From Acidobacteriota bacterium (GTDB taxonomy: Bacteria > Acidobacteriota > Terriglobia > Bryobacterales > Bryobacteraceae), in assembly GCA_016871135.1 (NCBI GenBank), contig VFZQ01000289.1, positions 1-6,901 of the forward strand: a stretch of DNA of 6,901 nucleotides. The letters run 5' to 3'. The notes under the pieces are model-generated. The model saw only the letters and a program-made list of their open reading frames with translations. It did no database searches and was not told where the DNA came from. This document shows, piece by piece, positions 1 to 5,854 of this stretch; the first letter of the stretch is position 1; every line of letters starts with the position of its first letter. The position numbers and the translations under genes are program-made.

Positions 1-371
1 GCGAAATCGAGCACGCACCCGTCGTCAACGCCGAGGCGGAAGACGCCGAACTTGCCGAGGCCAAGCGTGTGGCGCAACGCCGGTGGAGAGAGTTCTGCGA
101 TGCCTTCGCCTCCAACAGCGGCAACGGCTTTTCGGTCAAAGCGCCGATCACGCGCGACGGCCGCACCGAGCACATCTGGGTTGATGTCGAAGAGATCACG
201 CCCATCTGTGTGTGGGGGCTGCTCGGGAATGAACCGTCGGATTTGCCGGGATTGCGACTCGGTTCGCGCGTCGAGGTACCGCTTGACGACATCGAGGACT
301 GGTCGTATTTGCGGGACGGAAAGACGATCGGAGGATTTTCGATCGCGGTGCTGTTGAAGCGCAATCGTTGA
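1..371 (+). CDS. DUF2314 domain protein, 3' end only
   Basis: The reading frame is open from the left edge (first full codon at base 3) to the TGA at 369-371, so the start lies outside the window; the GTG at 69 is internal and need not be the start. About 122 residues are visible. The first 20 or so are acidic and alanine-rich, followed by RRWREFCDAF and then a DUF2314-like core: FSVKAPITRDGRTEHIWVDV, a G-L-x-N-E-P stretch, LGSRVEVPLDDIEDWSYL and the ending GKTIGGFSIAVLLKR. DUF2314 is a small domain of unknown biochemical role, often found alone or at the C-terminus of longer proteins; this one sits at the extreme C-terminus. There is no signal peptide or membrane segment in the visible part, so it is probably cytoplasmic. 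It ends 22 bases before the peptidase gene on the same strand and could be co-transcribed with it. The family call comes from recalled motifs only. Confidence 0.82.
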   Translation, partial: EIEHAPVVNAEAEDAELAEAKRVAQRRWREFCDAFASNSGNGFSVKAPITRDGRTEHIWVDVEEITPICVWGLLGNEPSDLPGLRLGSRVEVPLDDIEDWSYLRDGKTIGGFSIAVLLKRNR

Positions 372-393
372 GGATCTGACACAATCGTCGGAT

Positions 394-1413
394 ATGGACC
401 GACGGGTATTTCTGGCGAGTGGTGTTGGGCTGGCGGCGCAAACGGGCGCACCGAAACTGATTCGGCCGCGTGTGTTGAAACGCGGCGATACGGTCGGATT
501 CGTTACGCCGTCGACGTATGTGTCGTCGCCCGACGAACTGGCCACGGCGCTGCGGACGGCCGAGTATTTCGGCTTAAAGGTCAAGATGGGCGCGAACGTA
601 CGGAAGAAAACGGGCTATCTCGGGGGATCGATCGCCGAGCGCGTGGCCGATTTGCACGCCATGTTCGCCGATCCGTCGATCGCGGCCATCTTGGCGATTC
701 GAGGCGGATATGGCAGCGCGCAGTTGTTGCCCGCGCTCGACTACGAGCTGATCCGGAAGCATCCGAAAATCCTGCAGGGCTACAGCGATATCACCGCGCT
801 GCACCTGGCGATCCATCAGAAGACCGGGCTGGTGACGTTTCACGGTCCGGTGATGTTGTCCGGGTTCACGCCGTATACGATCGAACATTTTCGGCGTGCA
901 TTGTTTGAAACAACACCGATCGGGAATGTCACGAACCCGAAGGAGTCAAATCCGCTGCGGCCCGCTCACACGCTGCGCACGGTGCGCGGAGGGCGGGCGC
1001 GCGGACCGCTTGTCGCGGGCAACTTGACGCTGATTTCGACGACGATGGGCACGCCGTACGAGATCGACGCGCGCGGCAAGATTCTGTGCATCGAAGACGT
1101 CGGCGAGGAGCCGTATTCGATGGATCGCATGCTGACGCAACTGCGGCTGGCGGGTAAGTTCGATCAGGCCGCGGGCGTGGTGCTCGGCGAATGCTCGCGC
1201 TGCACGCCGCGCGAGTTCCGACCGGGTTTCGATTCGAATTTGTCGCTGGGCGAAGTGATCGACGAGATCCTGGGCGGGTTGAAAATTCCGGTGCTGACCG
1301 GGCTGACGTTTGGGCATACCTCCGATCAGTTGACGTTGCCGTTGGGCTGCATGGCGGCGCTCGATGCGGACAAGGGGACGCTGACGATCGAGGAGGCGGG
1401 AGTGACAGCGTGA
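394..1413 (+). CDS. LD-carboxypeptidase-like serine peptidase, family S66 (LdcA/MccF type)
   Basis: This 339-residue protein belongs to peptidase family S66, which includes LdcA (removes the terminal D-Ala from the murein tetrapeptide during wall recycling) and MccF (cleaves microcin C-type compounds). The three catalytic positions are present: Ser108 in IRGGYGSAQLL, Glu234 in CIEDVGEEPYSMDRML and His308 in TFGHTSDQLTLPLG. The opening GDTVGFVTPS (residues 31-40) is the usual N-terminal strand, and GYSDITALH (129-137) is another family motif. Residues 1-20 carry a twin-arginine-like leader (DRRVFLASG), which would suggest export, but the hydrophobic stretch is short and the export call is an inference. 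The length is somewhat above that of cytoplasmic LdcA (about 300), the excess being this leader. The ATG at 394 is the only sensible start; no close ribosome binding site precedes it (GAGGA at 370-374 is far). The stop overlaps the next gene by four bases. Substrate, wall peptide versus peptide antibiotic, cannot be decided from sequence. Confidence 0.92.
   Translation: MDRRVFLASGVGLAAQTGAPKLIRPRVLKRGDTVGFVTPSTYVSSPDELATALRTAEYFGLKVKMGANVRKKTGYLGGSIAERVADLHAMFADPSIAAILAIRGGYGSAQLLPALDYELIRKHPKILQGYSDITALHLAIHQKTGLVTFHGPVMLSGFTPYTIEHFRRALFETTPIGNVTNPKESNPLRPAHTLRTVRGGRARGPLVAGNLTLISTTMGTPYEIDARGKILCIEDVGEEPYSMDRMLTQLRLAGKFDQAAGVVLGECSRCTPREFRPGFDSNLSLGEVIDEILGGLKIPVLTGLTFGHTSDQLTLPLGCMAALDADKGTLTIEEAGVTA
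1391..1396 (+). promoter_or_regulatory. Ribosome binding site for the FAD oxidoreductase
   Basis: AGGAGG lies inside the 3' end of the peptidase gene, 13 bases before the GTG at 1410. The spacing is a little long but the match is perfect, and it supports GTG 1410 over the longer open frame that begins at 1191, which would run through the peptidase gene. Confidence 0.6.
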
Positions 1414-2987
1414 AACGCTACGATGCCATCATCGTCGGCGGCGGTCACAACGGCTTGGTGACCGCATTCTATTTGGCGCGCGCGGGTCGCAAGGTGCTGG
1501 TGTTGGAGCGGCGCGATCTTGTCGGCGGCTGCGCGGTGACCGAGGAGTTGTGGCCGGGGTATCGCGTCTCGGTAGCGAGTTATTTGACGAGCCTGTTGCA
1601 GCCGAAGATCGTCGAAGACATGGAGTTGGCGCGCTTCGGTTATGAGGTCGACCCCAAGGACCCGGCGTTCTTCTCGCCGTTTCCCGATGGGCGGTATCTG
1701 TTCACCTGGCAGGATCACCAGAAGACGTTCGACTCGCTCGCGCAGTTTTCGCGGCGCGATGCGGAGCGCATGAGTGAATACGACGCGCAGTTGGAGCGGA
1801 TCGCGATGTTGGTCGAGTCGCTGCTTTTAACCGTGCCGCCGCCGTTTCCGCCGTCGGGTATCGGCGAGATGCTCGAATATCTGAAGCTTGCCGGGCGCGT
1901 GCGGAAATTGGGCGCTCGCGATATGACGGCGCTGGTGAAGATCTTCACAATGAGCGCGGCCGAGTACCTGGACGAGTGGTTCGAATCGCCCGAGATCAAA
2001 GTGACGCTGGCGACCGATGGCGTGATCGGCGCCAACGGGGGGCCGCGATCGCCCGGCACGGCGTATATCTTGCTGCATCATTGCATGGGCGGCGTGGGCG
2101 GCAAGCGCGGCTTGTGGGGATTTGTGCGCGGGGGAATGGGCGCGGTATCGGAGGCGATGGCGGCGTCGGCGCGCGCGCGTGGCGTGGAGATTCGCTGCGG
2201 CGCGGAGGTGGCGTCGATCGTCGTGAAGTCGAATCGCGCGTGCGGCGTGGCGCTGGCATCCGGCGAAGAGATCGAAGCGTCGCAAGTGGCATCGAACCTT
2301 GATCCGAAGTTGACGTTCGAGAAGCTGGTGGATCCTTCTCTGTTACCCGACGAGTTTCGCTCGACGATCCTGCACTTCCGAATCGAAGGCACGTCGGCGA
2401 AGATCAATCTGGCGGTTAATCGATTGCCGTCGTTCACGGCGCTGCCCGGAGCGCCGGGTGCGCATCACAAAGCGACGATGCACATTTGCCCCGATATGGA
2501 CTACGTCGAACGCGCGTGGGACGACGCCAAATACGGCCGGCCCAGCGAGCGGCCGCTGCTGGAGCTCACGTGCCCGACGTTGTACGATCCATCGCTTGCG
2601 CCGGCGGGGAAACACATTCTCGGCGTGTTCCTGCAATACGCACCCTACACGTTGCGCGAGGGCGATTGGGATTCGCTGCGCGAGCCTTTTTACCGGCGGG
2701 TTATCTCGATCATCGACGAATATGCGCCGGGTTTCTCGTCGTCGATCGAGCACTATCAGCTGTTGACGCCGCTCGATTTGGAGCGGCGGTTCGGGATTAC
2801 GAAGGGGAACATTTTTCACGGTGAGATGGCGATCGACCAGATGTTCTTTATGCGCCCGGCGGCGCGTTGGGCTTCGTACAAGACGCCGATTGATGGCTTG
2901 TTTCTTTGTGGCAGTGGCGCGCACCCGGGCGGCGGGGTGATGGGCGCGCCGGGGTATAACGCGGCTGGGGTGATGGTGAAGGGATAA
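1410..2987 (+). CDS. FAD-dependent oxidoreductase, phytoene desaturase / PYROXD2-like
   Basis: This 525-residue flavoprotein starts at GTG 1410, which overlaps the TGA of the upstream peptidase (GTGA, 1410-1413). The frame stays open further upstream, but the Rossmann fold begins at residue 5 from this start, as usual for the family. Residues 6-15 (AIIVGGGHNG) give the GxGxxG dinucleotide-binding loop, Glu33 ends the second strand (KVLVLERRDLVGG) and would contact the FAD ribose. The C-terminus (about 494-519) has IDGLFLCGSGAHPGGGVMGA, the second FAD-contact region shared by phytoene desaturases and PYROXD2-like enzymes. The length is normal and no frame break is seen. There is no signal peptide, so it is probably cytoplasmic or peripheral to the membrane. 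No carotenoid synthesis genes (crtB, crtE) are visible, so carotenoid desaturation is not supported; the many bacterial PYROXD2-like proteins lack a defined substrate. It is probably translationally coupled to the peptidase. Confidence 0.9.
   Translation: MKRYDAIIVGGGHNGLVTAFYLARAGRKVLVLERRDLVGGCAVTEELWPGYRVSVASYLTSLLQPKIVEDMELARFGYEVDPKDPAFFSPFPDGRYLFTWQDHQKTFDSLAQFSRRDAERMSEYDAQLERIAMLVESLLLTVPPPFPPSGIGEMLEYLKLAGRVRKLGARDMTALVKIFTMSAAEYLDEWFESPEIKVTLATDGVIGANGGPRSPGTAYILLHHCMGGVGGKRGLWGFVRGGMGAVSEAMAASARARGVEIRCGAEVASIVVKSNRACGVALASGEEIEASQVASNLDPKLTFEKLVDPSLLPDEFRSTILHFRIEGTSAKINLAVNRLPSFTALPGAPGAHHKATMHICPDMDYVERAWDDAKYGRPSERPLLELTCPTLYDPSLAPAGKHILGVFLQYAPYTLREGDWDSLREPFYRRVISIIDEYAPGFSSSIEHYQLLTPLDLERRFGITKGNIFHGEMAIDQMFFMRPAARWASYKTPIDGLFLCGSGAHPGGGVMGAPGYNAAGVMVKG
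2978..2984 (+). promoter_or_regulatory. Ribosome binding site for the broken antitoxin-like gene
   Basis: GAAGGGA overlaps the last codons of the oxidoreductase gene and ends 5 bases before the ATG at 2990. The good match and spacing argue that the ATG at 2990 was once a real start. Confidence 0.45.
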
Positions 2988-2989
2988 CT

Positions 2990-3168
2990 ATGGAGCGGCA
3001 AATAATTGATCGTGTCGCGGAGATCATTGGCGATCGCGCGCGCGCGGAGAGGTTTCAGCGGCGCTGCCAGCATTTGGCGGAAGGACGGCCGCCGAGATGG
3101 TTGCCGACGGACAGATTCCGGCGGTGTTAAGGCACCTGGAAGCGTTGGCCGAGGGTGGGTTTGCGTGA
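2990..3168 (+). pseudogene. Short Xre/MbcA/ParS (DUF2384)-type antitoxin, frameshifted
   Basis: The ATG at 2990 follows the oxidoreductase stop after two bases. Its frame reads MERQIIDRVAEIIGDRARAE and soon after loses family resemblance, ending at TAA 3128-3130 (46 residues). The frame one base away carries ALPAFGGRTAAEMVADGQ and ends VLRHLEALAEGGFA at TGA 3166-3168. Joined, the pieces give about 59 residues in the expected order for the toxin-binding domain of Xre/MbcA/ParS antitoxins: a short helix, 'GD..A..', 'P.xGGrTaaEl...G', then a helix ending in G-[FY]-A. One base appears to be missing between about 3053 and 3066, for instance in the TTT run at 3053-3055 or just after CGGCG. The usual partner, a RES-domain toxin gene, does not follow; an opposing gene relic does. 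It could be real decay, a sequencing error, or two chance frames; the family call rests on recalled motifs and is moderate. Confidence 0.5.
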
Positions 3169-3173
3169 GTATG

Positions 3174-3577
3174 TTATTCGGTATCGCGAACGTGAACGAG
3201 TCGATCCCGCAACTCGTCGCCTAGCGAGCGTTCGACGTCGCTGGTGATGAGACCCGCCGCATCCATCCCGCGCACGTGCACCCGGTCTTTGTCGCGGAAC
3301 GAACTGAGCTTCAGTCGCAGTAGATCCGCAACGGAAATCACCCAAAATTCTTGACCGTGAAGTCCGATGCGTCCCGGGTGCAGGTTGGGGTGCTTCTCCG
3401 CTTGTGAATTCCTCACGTTCTCGTCGAAGTACAAGATGTGAGCGCGTTGTGCTCACGACCCGCCGAGTGCCGCAAATGGAAACCGTGCGCTTCGGCGAGG
3501 TCAACAATACGGGGCAGATCCTCTCGACCGATCATGACGTCAGCGTTTCCGGTTAGCGAGGAGAGCGTCGAGCCCGC
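3174..3577 (-). pseudogene. Nucleotidyltransferase-like gene relic, N-terminus lost and frameshifted
   Basis: Two overlapping minus-strand frames make up one recognisable protein. The upstream piece (3577 down to 3413) reads SSLTGNADVMIGREDLPRIV and then DLAEAHGFHLRHSAG, like the segment after the active-site strand of AbiEii/MNT-type nucleotidyltransferases. The downstream piece (3452 down to the TAA at 3174-3176) reads HILYFDENVR, then VISVADLLRLKLSSFRDKDR, VHVRGMDAAGLIT and the ending LRDRLVHVRDTE, a common C-terminus for small proteins of this group. The frames switch near 3440-3460, where the downstream frame has a stop at 3453-3455. The glycine-rich N-terminal active-site strand expected before the first piece is absent: its frame is closed by a stop at 3578-3580. 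Asn also stands where the first Asp of the usual DxD is expected (NAD in TGNADVM). The product would not be a working transferase. It converges with the antitoxin-like relic, 5 bases apart. The original role, toxin partner or otherwise, is unknown. Confidence 0.6.
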
Positions 3578-3676
3578 TTAGTTCGAATACTCATTGTTCA
3601 AACAAGACGTTCACAAACTCCCGTTTCGAAGCCGCGCTCTCGATGAACTCAGTGAATGTGACCATAGCGGCGCCTG

Positions 3677-5794
3677 CTATTTTAACGCCCGCAGCGCTTC
3701 CGTGGCTTTTGCGCGGAGTTCGGCATCCGCGCCCGCGGCGGCTTTGCGGAGGTGAGGGAGCGCGGCGGCTGTGTCGCCGGTGGCGGCCAGCGCGATGCCC
3801 AGGCCGAACGCGGCCCGCATTGATGACGGCCGCAGGCGTGCCGCTTCGCGGAAGTGTATCGCGGCTTCTTTGGGATTGTTGCGTGCTAGCAGTAGATCGC
3901 CGAGTAATTCGCGCCCGTCGACAAAAGCTGGATCGGCGCGCAGACAGGCTTCGAGTTCGCGCTGCGATTCGTCGTAACGCTGCAAACGCCCTAGCAACAT
4001 CGCGTAGTTGTAGCGCGTGCCGGCGTCGTTGGGGCGCAGGCGTAGCGCGGTGTTGAACTCCGACTGCGCTTCCGGGAAACGGCCGGAAGCCGCCAACAGG
4101 TTGGCGAGGTTGCCGTGCGCGTCGGCGTAGTCGGGCTTGATGCGGATCGCTTCGCGGAAGGACGCTTCGCCCGCGGCCATTCGCAAGATTCCCAAATTGT
4201 TGTGCGCTTCGGGCATGTCCGGGTCGCGCGCGAGCGCCTTTTCGAACGCCGCTGCCGCCTCGGCTGTTTTGCCGAGCGCCTGGTAGGTGAGCCCGAGTTC
4301 GTGCCACGCCACCGCATGTCCGGGAGACATCGTTGTCGACCGCTGCAGTGCCGATGCCGATTCGGCGTTGCGCGACAGGCGCCGCAGGGCCGTTCCTAAC
4401 TTCTGCCAGCCAGTGGCGAGGGAAGGTTCGCGGCGCACCACTTCGCGGTACCACGGCAGCGCTTTCGCCAATTGGCCATCGCTTTCCAGAGCTTCCGCCA
4501 GCTCCAAGTACCAGTCCGCGCGCGCTGGTTTGTGGCGAGCGATCGCAGCGGTCAGTTGCGCGATACCCGCTTTCAGGTTGCTCTTCTGTTTCACTTGCGC
4601 GACGGCGCGATAGAAGTCGTCGACCGCGGCCGGATAGTAGGGCACGACTACACCGCGATAGGACTCCTGCGTCTCCGCGCGCTCGGCCACGAGGTTGCCC
4701 TCGGGCCGTTTGCGTTGAATCAGATGGTCCGTTACTACGGCGTGGACGACATCGCTGGTGCGGCGCTTGGGCATGTGGCAGCCGACGCAGTCGCCGGGGG
4801 CCTGTGCATGCGACGAGTTGTGACATTGCCGGCAGGCGTTTTCGTAGTGCCTGGCCGCTTCTGCGCCACGCGGCGCGTTGTGCGGGTCGTGACAAGTCGT
4901 ACAGAGCATCTTTCCGGCGCTCTTGGTGAAGCATGCCGACTTTCGCATACGGTACGCCGAACTGACGATTTCGAATTTGTCGTCGTGTCCCGTGCCGGGT
5001 GCGTGATCGAAATTGAGAATGTAGTTGGCCAGCGGCTCGCCGGGCCGGAACGAGAACGGCGTTCGTTCGTAGCGGAGAAGTGCGTTGGGAAGCGGCGCGC
5101 TGGTGGTTTCCAGATGACAGGCCATGCAGAGATCGAGTTGGCGTTCGCCGCGCGGACGCGTGATGGCTTGGCGAACGAGTTCGGCCGATGCGCCGGGTTT
5201 GCTCGCGAGCTCGATATGCTTCGCGCCGTGGCCGTGGCAGCGCCGGCAGTCGATGCCTTCGGGCAGCGCACCGAGATAGACCGGTTCTTCGGATTTGGCG
5301 GGAACGTTCGGGTAGGCGTTGTGGCAGAACATGCAGTCGTAGGTGATCGGACGCCGGAAGCCTTCGTGATCGGCGCGATCGTAGCCGGGATTCATCGCCC
5401 AGTAGCCGCCCTTCTCGGCGTACCAGCCGAGCGGCAGTTCGAACAATGTACCCGCGGGCGTGCGGTGCAGGAACGTGCGAGCGAGATTGCCCGAGCCCAT
5501 GACGTAGTCGATGCGTTTTTCCATCACGTTGATTTCCCGTCCGGCGGAATCCAACTGATGACGCCTCTGAAAGAACTCTCCACCGCGCACGAGCGTCGAG
5601 AAGAAGCTATCGGACGGCGAGTGATAAAAGGCGCCATTCAGCACAGGCGTGTTCGCCGCGGCGGCGCGCGCGAAAGAGCGGCCCATTCCGGTCTGCTTGT
5701 AGGAGTCGGAAATGGACTTGTGACAGCCCGCGCACTCTTGCTGCGAGAATCCCACGCTCGCCAGTATTACGCCGAGGAGTACCCGTGCGCCCAT
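3677..5794 (-). CDS. Secreted heptahaem cytochrome c with C-terminal TPR repeats
   Basis: The protein has 705 residues from the ATG at 5794; the frame is open much further upstream, but that part overlaps the divergent receptor gene and reads as noise. Residues 1-18 (MGARVLLGVILASVGFSQ) form a Sec signal peptide, so it acts in the periplasm or outside. Seven CXXCH haem c sites follow: C21-H25, C154-H158, C183-H187, C223-H227, C298-H302, C321-H325 and C336-H340. The fifth, in LCTTCHDPHN, has the form seen in paired-CXXCH and c554-like cytochromes. From residue 425 to 691 come eight TPR units, seven of exactly 34 residues and one of 29 (527-555). The likely job is electron transfer, with the TPR part holding a partner protein; no enzymatic activity can be assigned. 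No classical ribosome binding site is clear (weak GATGGG six bases before the ATG). It is transcribed away from the TonB receptor, and the two may share regulation. Related haem-TPR fusions are known in Acidobacteria, from memory. Confidence 0.92.
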   Translation of the reverse strand: MGARVLLGVILASVGFSQQECAGCHKSISDSYKQTGMGRSFARAAAANTPVLNGAFYHSPSDSFFSTLVRGGEFFQRRHQLDSAGREINVMEKRIDYVMGSGNLARTFLHRTPAGTLFELPLGWYAEKGGYWAMNPGYDRADHEGFRRPITYDCMFCHNAYPNVPAKSEEPVYLGALPEGIDCRRCHGHGAKHIELASKPGASAELVRQAITRPRGERQLDLCMACHLETTSAPLPNALLRYERTPFSFRPGEPLANYILNFDHAPGTGHDDKFEIVSSAYRMRKSACFTKSAGKMLCTTCHDPHNAPRGAEAARHYENACRQCHNSSHAQAPGDCVGCHMPKRRTSDVVHAVVTDHLIQRKRPEGNLVAERAETQESYRGVVVPYYPAAVDDFYRAVAQVKQKSNLKAGIAQLTAAIARHKPARADWYLELAEALESDGQLAKALPWYREVVRREPSLATGWQKLGTALRRLSRNAESASALQRSTTMSPGHAVAWHELGLTYQALGKTAEAAAAFEKALARDPDMPEAHNNLGILRMAAGEASFREAIRIKPDYADAHGNLANLLAASGRFPEAQSEFNTALRLRPNDAGTRYNYAMLLGRLQRYDESQRELEACLRADPAFVDGRELLGDLLLARNNPKEAAIHFREAARLRPSSMRAAFGLGIALAATGDTAAALPHLRKAAAGADAELRAKATEALRALK

Positions 5795-5854
5795 GTGTGG
5801 CCCATCGTAACAAAGTCGGTGTGATATGCTCACCCGAAGAAAGGGGCGTTTCGC
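5795..5854. promoter_or_regulatory. Divergent promoter region between the cytochrome and TonB receptor genes
   Basis: Only 60 bases separate the two opposing start codons, so promoters for both should lie here or inside the neighbouring 5' ends. Toward the receptor, TGATATGCT (5822-5830) resembles an extended -10 box, without a recognisable -35. Toward the cytochrome, TACGAT (complement of 5805-5810) is a poor -10 candidate close to the ATG. No operator-like inverted repeat stands out. The region is inferred from gene layout more than from motifs. Confidence 0.35.
5840..5846 (+). promoter_or_regulatory. Ribosome binding site deciding the TTG start of the TonB receptor
   Basis: AAAGGGG ends 8 bases before TTG 5855. 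No ATG or GTG lies between the in-frame stop at 5822-5824 and this TTG, and the next ATG (residue 18) would remove the signal peptide, so the TTG with this site is the best start. Confidence 0.55.

Noticed and set aside
1191..1409. Upstream extension of the oxidoreductase frame
   Set aside because: It overlaps the peptidase gene out of frame, has no family resemblance and would put about 70 residues before the Rossmann fold.
3035..3046. Alternating CG run (CGCGCGCGCGCG) in the antitoxin-like gene
   Set aside because: Considered as the site of the frameshift, but the reading GDRARAER stays sensible through it, so the break is placed just downstream. The run is otherwise expected in GC-rich DNA.
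3006..3224. 72-residue + strand frame across the relics
   Set aside because: Its arginine- and glycine-rich content looks like an out-of-frame reading; it has no ribosome binding site and overlaps the better-supported relics.
3591..3665. Minus-strand frame of 24 residues (MVTFTEFIESAASKREFVNV and a few more), 11 bases after the cytochrome stop
   Set aside because: It has no ribosome binding site and no recognisable family. FTEFIES faintly recalls the N-terminus of some nucleotidyltransferases, so it could be another scrap of the relic next to it, but this is too weak to call.
3664..3680. Inverted repeat ATAGC...GCTAT with a 7-base loop at the cytochrome stop codon
   Set aside because: The stem is only 5 bp, partly AT, and no T-run follows in the direction of the cytochrome transcript. 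It does not qualify as an intrinsic terminator.
4472..5824. Long + strand open frame of 450 residues opposite the cytochrome gene
   Set aside because: It is antisense to a certain gene, lacks any known motif and is the usual by-product of high GC content on the opposite strand.
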